The notes under the pieces are model-generated. The model was not told the origin of the DNA. It worked only from the letters and a program-made list of their open reading frames with translations, and made no database searches. 64,000 nt of DNA from Okapia johnstoni (taxonomy: Eukaryota; Chordata; Mammalia; Artiodactyla; Giraffidae): contig CM044308.1 in NCBI GenBank assembly GCA_024291935.2, positions 118,012,501-118,076,500 on the forward strand, in the 5' to 3' direction. Of the stretch, positions 10,053 to 19,625 are shown piece after piece. Both the position numbers and the translations under genes were made by a program. Positions within the stretch are counted from its first letter, which is position 1, and each line of letters starts with the position of its first letter.

Positions 10053-10221
10053 AATTACGCATTAAATGATTTTTTTACTTAAAATATATACTTAAGTATA
10101 GAGGGAAAAAGAAAAAAAGGAAGCAATCAACCATAGTCTCAACACCCAGAATTCACACTATGAGAATCTTGGGACATCTTTTTTCTTCCCTAAAGTAAAA
10201 CCTTAGAGTAAGTTTTTCCTT
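10053..10221. other. Insertion-site flank with duplicated 13-mer
   Basis: AT-rich flank. The 13-mer taaagtaaaacct occurs at 10191-10203 and 10221-10233, 30 bases apart, suggesting a short tandem duplication next to the BovB insertion. Confidence 0.5.
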
Positions 10222-10232
10222 AAAGTAAAACC

Positions 10233-11726
10233 TCAAGTGGGCCTTAGAAAGCATCACTATGAACAAAGCTAGTGGAGGTGATGGAATTCCAGATGAGCTA
10301 TTTCAAGTCCTGAAAGATGATGCTGTGAAAGTGCTGCACTCAATATGCCAGCAAATCTGGAAAACTCAGCAGTGGCCACAGGACTGGAAAAGCTCAGTTT
10401 TCATTCCAATCCCAAAGAAAGGCAACGCCAAAGAATGCTCAAACTACCGCACAATTACACTCATCTCACACGCTAGTAAAGTAATGCTCAAAATTCTCCA
10501 AGCCAGGCTTCAGCAATACGTGAACTGTGGACTTTCAGATGTTCAAGCTGGTTTTAGAAAAGGCAGAGGAACCAGAGATCAAAATGCCAATATCCCCTGG
10601 ATCATCGAAAAAGCAAGAGAGTTCCAGAAAAACATCTATTTCTGCTTTATTGACTATGCCAAAGCCTTTGACTGTGTGGATCACAATAAACTGTGGAAAA
10701 TTCTGAAAGAGATGAGAATATCAGACCATCTGACCTGTCTCTTGAGAAGTCTGTATGCAGGTCAGGAAGCAACAGTTAGAACTGGACATGGAACAACAGA
10801 CTGCTTCCAAAGAGGAAAAGGAGTACGTCAAGGCTGTATATTGTCACCCTGCTTATTTAACTTATATGCAGAGTACATCATGAGAAACGCTGGGCTGGAA
10901 GAAACACAAGCTGGAATCAAGATTGCCGGGAGAAATATCAATAACCTCAGATATGCAGATGACACCACCCTTATGGCAGAAAGTGAAGAAGAACTAAAGA
11001 GCCTCTTGATGAAAGTGAAAGAGGAGAGTGAAAAAGTTGGCTTAAAGCTCAACATTCAGAAAACTAAGATCATGGCATCTGGTCCCATCACTTCATGGGA
11101 AATAGATGGGGAAACAGTGGAAACAGGGTCAGACCTTATTTTTTTGCACTCCAAAATCACTGCTGATGGTGATTGCAGCCATGAAATTAAAAGATACTTA
11201 CTACTTGGAAGGAAGGTTATGACCAACCTAGATAGCATATTTAAAAGCAGAGACATTACTTTGCCAACAAAGGTCCGTCTAGTCAAGGCTATGGTTTTTC
11301 CAGTGGTCATATATGGATGTGAGAGTTGGACGGTGAAGAAAGCTGAGCACCGAAGAATTGATGCTTTTGAACTGTGGTGTTAGAGAAGACTCTTGAGAGT
11401 CCCTTGGACTGCAAGGAGATCCAACCAGTCCATCCTAAAGGAGATCAGTCCTGAGTGTTCATTGGAAGGACTGATGTTGAAGCTGAAACTCCAATACTTT
11501 GGCCACCTCATGCGAAGAGTTGACTCATTGGAAAAGACCCTAATGCTGGGAAGGATTGGGGGCAGGAGGAGAAGGGGATGACAGAGGATGAGATGGTTGG
11601 ATGGCATCACCGATGGACATGAGTTTGGGTAAACTCTGGGAGTTGGTGATGGACAGGGAGGCCTGGCATGCTGCAGTCCGTGGGGTCACAAAGAGTCAGA
11701 CACGACTGAACAACTGAACTGAACTG
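10233..11726 (+). mobile_element. BovB (RTE) LINE, 5'-truncated, 1.5 kb
   Basis: Carries the C-terminal half of BovB ORF2 (reverse transcriptase) and the complete 3' end, finishing caactgaactgaactga. The 11-bp direct repeat aaagtaaaacc (10222-10232 and 11727-11737) is the TSD. The upstream endonuclease part is absent, so the copy cannot move by itself. Longest BovB copy in the window. Confidence 0.96.
10259..11383 (+). pseudogene. BovB ORF2 reverse transcriptase fragment ended by a premature stop
   Basis: An open frame of 374 codons encodes RTE-type reverse transcriptase. Visible motifs: FIDYAKAFDCVDH (motif A aspartates), GVRQGCILSP (motif B) and YADDTTLMA (catalytic YADD), then the thumb region with YGCESWTVKKAEHRRIDAF. 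The frame ends at TAG (11381-11383), where other BovB copies here read TGG; the same frame continues to about 11581 (RVPWTARRSNQSI). The N-terminal endonuclease is missing through 5' truncation, so the ATG is only an internal methionine. It would act in target-primed reverse transcription; this is not a host gene. Confidence 0.95.
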
Positions 11727-11737
11727 AAAGTAAAACC

Positions 11738-12332
11738 ACCCTATTGCTTTCACAAGCATTATCCACACTCATTATAAAAATTCAAACAATGACTAAAAAT
11801 TCCAAGCTGAGAGCAAACAAATTCACTTCATAGCTCACCACTTGGTCACTGATGGATTTTTAGGGTGGGGAATGTGGGGGTGATGATGGGGTTTGTGTAT
11901 TAGAAAGATCACAGACTGCTGGGTGGAGGACAGTCTTGAGGTAGACCAGGGAAGAGGCAGGAAATGCTGAGGTCCCACCCTACACTGGTGACAGTGAGAA
12001 AGAAAAGGACAAACTGGATTGGGATGGACAGTGGGGGAACAGCCTCCAGTAGGCACTCTGAACGCTTTCCTTGCTTCCAGGTAAGTCCCTCGAAAGCCAT
12101 ATAGCTGGACCGCACTAAGTTAGCCTTCTGCAGGTTCGCCTTCACTGGATCTGAGCTTTTACACTGTGCCTTCGGCTTTTATTGAGGGCGGATGCCAGAA
12201 ACAGCCACAAGAAGATCAGGGCTGGCTGCACCTGCTGTAAATCTTTGATGGAAGCCTTTGTCCGCTAGCTCTCTGAGTCCCTGAGCAACAACTTGGGTGA
12301 TGGCTACCTATTTGAATGTAGTAGCAGGGAAT
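11738..12332. other. No gene supported
   Basis: Unassigned sequence. A 78-codon minus-strand frame (11909-12145) and adjacent minus-strand coding-like stretch near 12180-12320, followed on that strand by AATAAA, hint at a decayed processed pseudogene, but I recognise no protein. Confidence 0.35.
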
Positions 12333-12638
12333 GTCAATCCTAAAGGAAATCAGTCCTGAATATTGAAGGACTGGTGCTGAAGCTGAAACTCCAGTACTTT
12401 GGCCACCTGATGTGAAGAACTGACTCATCTGAAAAAGACCCTGATGCTGGGAAAGATGGAAGGCAGGAGGAGAAGGGGATGACAGAGGATGAGATGGTTG
12501 GATGGCAACACTGACTCGATGGACATGAATTTGAGCAAGCTCCGGGAGTAGGTGATGGACAGGGAAGCCTGGCATGCTGCAGTCCATGGGGTCGCAGAGT
12601 CGGACAAATTCAGAGTAACTGAACGGAACTGAACAGGG
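12333..12638 (+). mobile_element. BovB LINE 3' end
   Basis: Begins within tcctaaaggaaatcagtcct, continues aaactccagtactttggcc, gatgagatggttggatggc, and ends gagtaactgaacggaactga. 5'-truncated; no coding capacity. Confidence 0.93.
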
Positions 12639-12645
12639 AATGGGG

Positions 12646-12846
12646 TTTCCCTGGTGGCTCAGCGGTAAAGAATCCGCCTCCCAATGCAGGAGACACGGGT
12701 TCAACCCCTGGGTTGGGAAGATCCCCTGGAGAAGGAAATATCTACCCATTCCAATATTCCTGCCTGGGAAATCCCATGGACATGGGTTACAGTCCATGGG
12801 GTCATAATGAGTCAGACAAAACTTAGTGACTAAACCACAATAGCAG
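12646..12846 (+). mobile_element. Bov-tA SINE
   Basis: Head gtttccctggtggctcagcg, box-B-like gggttcaacccctgggttgg, body with catggacatgggttacagtc and end gtgactaaaccacaat. Directly follows the BovB 3' end with a few bases between. Confidence 0.92.
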
Positions 12847-13540
12847 CCAGGGAAAACTTTGTTTCTCTTGGGAAAAAAAAAAAGTAGCAATTTTTTTTCT
12901 CCCAGATAATGAAAATGATGTGATCCAATATCTCTCCCCTTTTGCCCTTGTTGCCAAGAAGCTCAGAGCCTAATTTCATGTTATATCAGCTCTATGCCTA
13001 GACACCTTTACCTCTTCACTGCTTTTCCATTTTAATTTTTATAACTTTGTTGCAAATGTATCTTTTGAGAAAATCTTTTATGAAATAAGAACTCCCATTT
13101 TGAGGCCGGTGGACATAGATGTTGAGAAAGAGTTTGATGAGTGAATGAAGGAATAGGTTAAAAAGTCAGATTTTAATTCTGCTTGGGAGCCAAGCAAGGT
13201 GATTCAGAGGCAGATATCTCTTGTGGCTGTGGGTGCAGCCCACAGGAAATAATGGGGCATTTAAGGAATTAATAAGGAATTAATGAAACAGTCTTCTGGA
13301 CTGAGTACATATAACTTATTCTCAGAGCCTAAGTACTATTCAGGAAACACTGAGCCAGTGAAGGGAAGAAACAAAAATATGGTATGACTGTGTGTGTGTT
13401 TGATCCTCTGAACTACCCTTGGCAACAACTACCCTCTGCCTATCAAATTTTTACCCATTCTTAAGTGTGTAAGGCAAGTTACCCCTGGATCCCAGAACAT
13501 GATTATAATTGTAACCCATTGCACAAATGTAGGATCTTAC
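12847..13540. other. No gene seen
   Basis: AT-rich unassigned sequence; no frame or clear repeat. Confidence 0.4.
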
Positions 13541-13746
13541 AAGAGGCTTCCCAGGTGGCTCAGTGGTCAAGAATCCGCCTGCAGGAGATGCAGTTTCGAT
13601 CCCTGAGGTCAGGAAGATCCCCTGGAGGAGAATATGGCAACCTACTGCAGGATTCTTGCCTGGAGAATCCCATGGACAGAGGAGCCTGGTGGGCTACAGT
13701 CTACGGGATCGCAAAGAGTCGGACATGACTTGGTGACTGAGCATGA
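13541..13746 (+). mobile_element. Bov-tA SINE
   Basis: Head gcttcccaggtggctcagtgg, internal deletion in the tRNA-like part (gcctgcaggagatgcagtttc), body gaatcccatggacagaggagc, end catgacttggtgactgagca. Confidence 0.92.
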
Positions 13747-13779
13747 GTCCACAGTATCTTAGAAACATATTGCCTCTCA

Positions 13780-13850
13780 TTCCATTTTCCAACAGCCCTG
13801 TGAAGGGCATGGTACTACCATTGTCTGTATTTTGCAGATGAAAATAATTG
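13780..13850 (+). mobile_element. MIR core fragment
   Basis: ccaacagccctgtgaagggca and tattttgcagatgaaaata match the MIR core. Short. Confidence 0.45.
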
Positions 13851-13879
13851 GGGGTCTCTAGCTGTGGGGTCCCTTAAGG

Positions 13880-14175
13880 TTGGCCACTAGCCATATGTAG
13901 CTACTAAACACTTGAAATTTGTCTAGTCCGAACTGAATTGGGCTCTCAGTGCAAAATACACAATTGATTTCAGAAACAGTGCCCCAAAATGCAAAATATC
14001 TCATTAATAAGTTTTATGTCGATTACATGTTGAAATGACAATATTTTCATTGTATCAAACTAAATAAAATATACTCTAATTAACTAATTAAAATAGACTC
14101 TAAATTCGCCTGCTTCTTTTTACTTTTAAAATGTGGCTACTAGGAAATTCAGACTTAAACATACAATGGTATTCT
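13880..14175 (+). mobile_element. Old non-autonomous DNA transposon (MER type)
   Basis: ggccactagccatatgtagct, cacttgaaatttgtctagtcc, aaaatatctcattaataagtt, gattacatgttgaaatgaca and tttttacttttaaaatgtggc follow a common mammalian MER element. Subfamily not assigned. Confidence 0.65.
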
Positions 14176-14179
14176 GGTT

Positions 14180-14395
14180 CAGGGGTCAGCCAAATTTTTG
14201 TAAAACATTTCTGTTTAAATAGATAGTAAATACTTTAGAGCCTGTGAGCCATACGGTCTCTGCCACAACTATTCTACCACTGTAAGTGCAAAAGACATCA
14301 GCCAGAGATGATAGTCAGTAAACGGGAGTGGCTGTGCTCCAATGATTATATTTACAGAAATGGCCAGCAGGCTGAGCAGTAATTGACTGATTCTT
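14180..14395 (+). mobile_element. Second old DNA transposon fragment (MER type)
   Basis: ggggtcagccaaatttttgta, gatagtaaatactttagagcc, gagccatacggtctctgcc and gagtggctgtgctccaatga match a widespread mammalian MER element in order. Adjacent to the previous one but a different family. Confidence 0.65.
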
Positions 14396-14399
14396 ACTC

Positions 14400-14565
14400 T
14401 AGAGCAAAAAGAAGCAACATAGTGCAAGAACTCAGGATTGGAAAGAAGAGAGGTTTGTATTCTGCCTCTGCCTGTTGCCAGCTGTGTAACCGTGAGTGGA
14501 TTCCTTAACTATTCCGAGCCTCAGTTTCTTTGTCCACAAAATGAGGATAACTAGTCTAATAGATT
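14400..14565 (-). mobile_element. MIR SINE, reverse
   Basis: tctgcctctgcctgttgccag, ctgtgtaaccgtgagtggat, gagcctcagtttctttgtcc and aaaatgaggataactag follow reverse MIR order. Cut at the L1 insertion that follows. Confidence 0.72.
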
Positions 14566-14578
14566 GTGGGCAAAGGGA

Positions 14579-14709
14579 GGAGGGAGGCTCAAGAGGGAGG
14601 GGACATATGTATACCTATGACTGATCCATGTTGATGGACAGCAGAAACCAACAACATATTGTAATTACCCTTCAAGTGAAAATAAACTCTTTAAAAGAAA
14701 GAAAAGAAA
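14579..14709 (+). mobile_element. Ruminant-type L1 3' tail with TSD
   Basis: gaggctcaagagggagggga, tatacctatgactgatccatg and an A-rich end. The 13-bp direct repeat gtgggcaaaggga (14566-14578 and 14710-14722) is the TSD. Confidence 0.88.
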
Positions 14710-14719
14710 GTGGGCAAAG

Positions 14720-14843
14720 GGAATCCCCTGGCTGTCCCGTGGTTAGAACCCAGGATTTTCACTGCTGAGGGCTGGGTTCAGTCCCTGGTTGGAGGAACTA
14801 AATCCTTGCAAGTGGCCAAGTAGCACGGCCGACAAAAAGAAAA
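14720..14843 (+). mobile_element. Short CHR-type tRNA-Glu SINE
   Basis: aatcccctggctgtcccgtgg, ttcactgctgagggctgggtt, cagtccctggttggaggaac and aagtagcacggccgacaaaaa. The direct repeat tgggcaaag (14711-14719 and 14844-14852) marks its TSD, the same target already duplicated by the L1. Confidence 0.85.
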
Positions 14844-14852
14844 TGGGCAAAG

Positions 14853-15605
14853 AATACCAACAAACAATTTATAGGATGCAAATGGCTGAGAGGTGTAGAA
14901 AATATGTTTAACTTCACTGCAAGAAACAATGAAGACTAAGACAGTAACAAGTTGAAAGGTGTTTTAAAATTATGAAGTGTGTACTTACATGTATGTCTTC
15001 CATATAGTTAATGGGGATGTAAATCGATATAACCCTCTTAGGAAGCAATTTGACAAATACGGATCAAAAATCTTTAACAATTTATACTTTTGACTCTGTA
15101 TTCCACTTCAAGGAATCTATCTTAATAAAATAATCAGAGATGTAGACAGAGATTTATGTACAAAGATGTTCACTCTAGTGTTATTTATAACAGTGAAAAA
15201 AAACTGGAAGCAACTTATACATTCAGTAATTAGAATAATGGCTAGATGAATGCTGATTTGATCAATACTGAGCAAAAATTAAAAATTGTGTTTAAGATAT
15301 TTAATTAAAAGGAAAATGTGTCCTTTGTAATGTCAAGTGGGAAAAGAGGTACTGTATAAACCAGGTACTGTATAAAAGAGGACTGTATAAACTATGTTAT
15401 TCTAAGAAGGAGGTAGGAAGCATATAAATTTGCAGAGAAAAAAGGTGCAAAAATGCACAGATATGCTGCCCAGTGTTATCTCAGGGTGGAGGGATTATGC
15501 ATTGAATCTATTTTCTTTCTTTGTTACTGTCTGTGTTTTCTAATGTTCTTCATTTAAAATGTACTATAGGTATTTTATACTCAGAAAATTAATATTATAA
15601 ACACC
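14853..15605 (+). mobile_element. Old L1 (L1M-type) 3' region
   Basis: In order: gggatgtaaatcgatataacc, ttccacttcaaggaatctatc, aaataatcagagatgtagac, acaaagatgttcactctag, tatctcagggtggaggga and ttttctttctttgttactg. This is the 3' end of an old mammalian L1. No reading frame survives. Confidence 0.78.
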
Positions 15606-15671
15606 TTAAGGCCTCAACTCAATCAAAATACGGGCAAAGCATATACATAGATGAGATACAAAAAGGCCAAA

Positions 15672-15975
15672 GAAGGACTTCCCTGGTGGTGCAGTGGATA
15701 AGAATTCACCTGCCAATGCAAGGGGCACTGGTTTTATCCCTGGTCCGGGAAGATCCCACACGCCTCGGAGCAAATAAACCCGTGCGCCACAACTGCTGAA
15801 TCTATGCTCTAGAGCCCACAAGCTCACCTAGAGCCTGTGTTTTGTAACAGAAGAAGCCACTGCAGTGAGATGTCTGCATTCCACAACTAGAGAGTAGCCC
15901 CTCTGAAGCTAGAGAAAGCCCACGTGCAGCAACAAAGACCCAACGCAGCCGAAAATAAACAAATAAATATAGCAG
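15672..15975 (+). mobile_element. CHR-2 SINE
   Basis: Head ggacttccctggtggtgcag, box-B-like ggttttatccctggtccggg, body tgcgccacaactgctgaatc, agagaaagcccacgtgcagc, aaagacccaacgcagcc and AAATA tail. Confidence 0.92.
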
Positions 15976-15989
15976 TGTGTATATGTCGA

Positions 15990-16528
15990 AAATAAATAAA
16001 GGGCAAAAAATAGAAAAAAATAGCAAATAAACATAAAGCTCCCCAATCTCAGTGGCAATCAGTCAAGTTAAAACAACAAAAGTTTTTTTTCATACATCAG
16101 CTTAGCAAAAATGGGAAAAAGATGTATCAAAGAATACAAGGCGATGAGGGGCCTCTCATACAGTTTTCAGGGAGCATGAAGCCTTTTTGGAGGACGGTTT
16201 GGCAACAGCTATAAAAATGTTAAGGCACATTCTGGCCCATCTGCAATTCTACTTCGAGGTATTGAGCACATGCGCACTAAAGGGCTGTACTGGAATGGTC
16301 AGGGAAACACGGCTCATTACATTCAGAATCAAAAAATTGGAAACAGCCCACCTGTCTGTCAATGGGGGAATTAAGGTGAACCCATTCTGTGGAATATTAG
16401 GCAGAGGTTAAAAGAATAAGATAGATCTACATGTATTGACATCAATGAGAAAAGAGAAAAGTAGTTTGAACAATACAAAAGGATGATGACCTTTAGGGGG
16501 AAAATCCATTTATATACATATACATATA
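15990..16528 (+). mobile_element. Second old L1 (L1M-type) 3' region
   Basis: aatctcagtggcaatcagtc, ttttggaggacggtttggcaa, aaaattggaaacagcccacc, tgtcaatgggggaattaagg and gtggaatattaggcagaggt follow L1 3' order. It is interrupted downstream by the Bov-A2 at 16530; L1-like sequence may resume at 16740-16870. Confidence 0.7.
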
Positions 16529-16529
16529 T

Positions 16530-16739
16530 GTGGTGGTGGTTTACTTGCTAAGTCATGTCCAACTCTTGCGACCCCGTGGACTGTAGCCCGCCAGGTTCCT
16601 CTGTCCATGAGATTTCCCAGGCAAGAATACTGGAATGGGTTGCCATTTCCTTCTCCAGGGGAATCTTCCTGACCCAGGGATTGAATCTACGTCTCTTACA
16701 TTGTAGGCAGATTCTTTACCAACCGAGCCACCATGGAAG
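16530..16739 (-). mobile_element. Bov-A2 SINE, reverse
   Basis: Starts ttacttgctaagtcatgtcc, continues gaccccgtggactgtagccc and caagaatactggaatgggtt, and ends with the head complement ccgagccaccatggaag. Confidence 0.92.
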
Positions 16740-16879
16740 GATATATATATGAAAATTCTCTCTCATAGCTCTTTGAAGGAAAGGGAGATGGGAAGGTAGA
16801 ATGTGGCTGGAGTACAGTGAGGCAACAGGGAGCTTCTCCCTTTGATTCCATAAGCTTCTCTTATTAAAAACTTTGGGTC
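16740..16879. other. Possible L1 remnant
   Basis: Unassigned AT-rich piece between Bov-A2 and the MIR edge; may be the continuation of the upstream L1. Confidence 0.3.
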
Positions 16880-16896
16880 AATGGCTCTGGAGACAG

Positions 16897-17470
16897 ACTC
16901 AGTTTAGTTCAGGTCAGTCACTCAGTCATGTCCGACGCTTTGCGACTCCATGGAATGCAGCACGCCAGGCTTCCATGTCCATCACAAACTCCCGGAGCTT
17001 GCTCAAACTCATGTCCATGAGTCAGTGATGCCATCCAACCATCTCATCCTCTGTTTGCCCCTTCTCCTCCTGTCTTCAATCTTTCCCAGCATCAGGGTCT
17101 TTTCTAATGAGTCAGCTCTTCATATCAAAAGAACTTCAGCTTCTCCTGTATTGGAGCTTCAGCTTCTGCATCAGTCCTTTCAATGAATATTCAGGACTGA
17201 TTCCCTTTAGGATTGACTGGTTTAATCTCCTTGCAGTCCAAGGGACTCTCAAGAGTCTTCTCCAATACCACAGTTCAAAAGCATCAATTCTTTGGCACTC
17301 AGCTTTCTTTATGGTCCAACTCTCACATCCATACATGACTACTGGAAAAACCATAGCTTTCACTAGATGGACATTTGTTGGCAAAGTAATGTTTCTGCTT
17401 TTTAATATGCTGTCTAGCTTTGTCATAGCCTTTCTTCCAAGGAGCAAGCATCTTTTAATTTCATGGCTAG
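16897..17470 (-). mobile_element. BovB LINE 3' end, reverse, inserted in a MIR
   Basis: Complement of BovB from gtttagttcaggtcagtcact through ccatccaaccatctcatcct to the ORF2 C-terminal region at cattaccttgcc-like sequence and caagcatcttttaatttcat. On the minus strand it reads YGCESWTIKKAECQRIDAF, LWYWRRLLRVPWTARR and so on, with TGG at the site that is TAG in three other copies here. The two flanks fit a single MIR. Confidence 0.94.
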
Positions 17471-17660
17471 GCTGAAATCCTGGCTCCCCCACTTATTGCA
17501 TGAGTCTGAGGAAGTCAATTAACCTCCTCAAAACCTCAGTTTCCTCATCTATAAAATAGGGACAATACATTACCTGTCTCATGAAGTTGTGGAGGAAATT
17601 AAATAGGTAGGGCAGTACTTAGCACACAAAGCCTAGCACACAACTACCATCCTTAGAACC
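17471..17660 (-). mobile_element. MIR SINE, reverse, interrupted by BovB
   Basis: gctgaaatcctggctcccccac, aacctcctcaaaacctcagtt, catctataaaatagggacaa and agcacacaaagcctagcaca. Its missing start, ggctctggagacagact, sits at 16880-16896 on the far side of the BovB, so this MIR predates the LINE. Confidence 0.78.
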
Positions 17661-17831
17661 ATTGTGATCAGACACACAGCACTTAAAATACTTCCATTAA
17701 GTACTTGCACAAAGATAGAAATATTAAAAGGACCAATAGATTTATATACACCTAAATGACAGTAAAGATCTCAAACTGCAGAGGGAGCTGTGAAGAAGCA
17801 GGTATGTGGCACACAGCAGATTATGAGTTTA
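17661..17831. other. No gene seen
   Basis: Short unassigned AT-rich sequence. Confidence 0.4.
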
Positions 17832-18070
17832 AGAGCTTCACCTCTGGAGTCAGCCTGTCTCAGGATCTTCCAGAATCTTCCACATGCTGGTTGTGCAAAT
17901 TCTCTGCACCTTAATTTCTCAGCATCTCAGTTTCCTCATCTACAGAGTACCAGTCTTACTAGGTTGTAAGGATAAAGTGAACTTATATGGGCTAAGCTTC
18001 TTGGGAAAGTGCTTGACACAGAGAAAGCATTAACTATACTGGCTGTTGCTACTGATAGTACTGTTAGCCA
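17832..18070 (-). mobile_element. MIR SINE, reverse
   Basis: cctctggagtcagcctgtctc, catctcagtttcctcatctac, gaaagtgcttgacacagag and aactatactggctgttgct follow reverse MIR order. Confidence 0.7.
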
Positions 18071-18099
18071 CACAGTAATAGTAGGGGTACTGCAACCAC

Positions 18100-18315
18100 T
18101 GTGCTGTGCTTAGTCACTCAGTCGTGTCTGACTCCTTTTGATCCCATGGACTGTAGCCCACCAGGCTCCTCTGTTCAGGGGAATTCTCCAGGCAGGAAAA
18201 CTGGAGTGGGTTGCCATGCCCTCCTCCAGGGGATCTCCCCAACCCAGGGATCTAACCCAGGTCTCCTGCAGTACAGGCAGATTCTTTACCATCTGAGCCA
18301 CCAGGGAAGCCCAAT
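18100..18315 (-). mobile_element. Bov-A2 SINE, reverse
   Basis: gtgcttagtcactcagtcgtg, catggactgtagcccaccag, gaaaactggagtgggttgcc, head complement gagccaccagggaagccc. Confidence 0.94.
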
Positions 18316-18349
18316 CACCACCATGGCTATTGCTAAATGTCTTATCTCT

Positions 18350-18442
18350 CCCCAAGTGGCCCCCAGACTCCTCCAGGGCAGCAACATCTCATTGTTGTGA
18401 GCCCCTCACCAGTGCCTGATAGATAGTAGGCACTTATATATT
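18350..18442 (-). mobile_element. L2 3'-end fragment, reverse
   Basis: cagactcctccagggcagcaa and ccagtgcctgatagatagtag match the L2 3' end in reverse. Confidence 0.5.
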
Positions 18443-18509
18443 TGCAAGATTGCTATCACTGCTTTCGTTTGATGTATCGTTTCAAAACTGGGGTGAGAGG
18501 CAGCCAGAG

Positions 18510-18710
18510 GGAATGGGAAGAACATGAGTTTTGGAGGAAGGTGGCCTTGAATTCCAACCCTGGTGCCTATCCCACCTGGGTGACCTCCGGCTGGCATGTC
18601 ATTGACTGAGTCTCCCTGATCCTCAGGCTCCTCATTAGTGAGATGGCTTAATAATATCTTATACCCTGGTAAGGTCATTGAGAAAATAAAGGAGGTAATT
18701 CATGTAACCC
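18510..18710 (-). mobile_element. MIR SINE, reverse
   Basis: ccttgaattccaaccctggtg, cctgggtgacctccgg, atcctcaggctcctcattag and aaggtcattgagaaaataaa follow reverse MIR order. Diverged. Confidence 0.6.
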
Positions 18711-18857
18711 CACCTCCCCAGCCCTCAATAGATGTCCAACAATGCTGGCTCCTTAATGCTACTCTCTACACTAGCTTCATTAAGGATGGGAAAGGTAAGT
18801 GCATACTAAGATTGCTTAGATGTTTGGATCATAATTAGACATCACCACACATCTATT

Positions 18858-18990
18858 CTGGAAAAGGAAATGGCTACCCACTCCAGTATTCTTGCCTGGG
18901 AAATCCCATGGACAGAGGAGCCTGGCGGGCTACAGTCCATGGGGTTGCAAAGTCGGACACAACTGATTGATTAATACTTTCACTTTCACA
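18858..18990 (+). mobile_element. Bov-A SINE (monomer part)
   Basis: Starts in the body (gaaaaggaaatggctaccca), caagtattcttgcctggga-like phrase, gcgggctacagtccatggg and end cacaactgattgattaatac. Confidence 0.9.
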
Positions 18991-19256
18991 CACCTATTCA
19001 CGGTACACCACAACTTGGACCAAATGCCTAACAGGAAACAGACACTTAAAATGCAGAATTTGCCAAGTTATGGATAGGTAGTAACTTCCTAGAGGCTGGG
19101 TTGTAGAAAACAAGGGTGGGTGGGAGAGGGTAGAATCGAATAATAAAATGAGCAACAATAGCAATAGTGTCTGTGCTGGGCACAGAGCTAGGCATCTCAC
19201 ATCTATTAACGTCTCTGTTCTTTACAATGTTCCTATAAGGTTTCGTTCCCAATGTT

Positions 19257-19274
19257 TGTGTGTGTGTGTGTGTG
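19257..19274. repeat. (TG)n microsatellite
   Basis: Nine TG units, followed by the Bov-A2; inside the split MIR. Confidence 0.95.
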
Positions 19275-19291
19275 CACATGCACGCACAAGC

Positions 19292-19502
19292 GCGCGTGCT
19301 CAGTAACTCAGTCAGGTCTGACTCTTTGCAACCCCATGGACTGAAGCCCCCCAGGCTCCTCTGTCCATGGAATTCTCCAGGCAAGAACACTGGAGTGGGC
19401 TGCCATTTCCTTCTCCAGGGGATCTTCCCGATCCAGGGATGGACCCCAGGTCTCCTGCACTGGCAGGCAGGTTCTTTACCACTGAGCCACCAGGAAAGCC
19501 CA
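19292..19502 (-). mobile_element. Bov-A2 SINE, reverse
   Basis: gtaactcagtcaggtctgac, catggactgaagccccccag, caagaacactggagtgggc and head complement gagccaccaggaaagccc. Confidence 0.94.
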
Positions 19503-19625
19503 TTCCCAGTATAATAAACCCCAACTTAGAGACGTGGAAATGAGTCTGAAAGCAGTGAAGAAACTCTCCCAAGGTCATAGATCATGAAGTGACCGACCAA
19601 GAACCTGAACTGCAGCCTCTCTGTT

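Larger units (their letters stand above)
19145..19625 (+). mobile_element. MIR SINE split by a Bov-A2
   Basis: Left half 19145-19250 (tctgtgctgggcacagagct, catctattaacgtctctg). Right half 19503-19625 (agagacgtggaaatgagtct, ctctcccaaggtcatagat). The SINE and TG tract between them interrupt the MIR core. Confidence 0.72.

Noticed and set aside
11909..12320. Minus-strand protein-like stretch followed on that strand by AATAAA
   Set aside because: Short, unrecognised and without a start or TSD; too weak to call a pseudogene.
12216..12890. 224-codon minus-strand frame
   Set aside because: It runs through a Bov-tA SINE and a BovB 3' end read on the wrong strand; an artefact of repeats.
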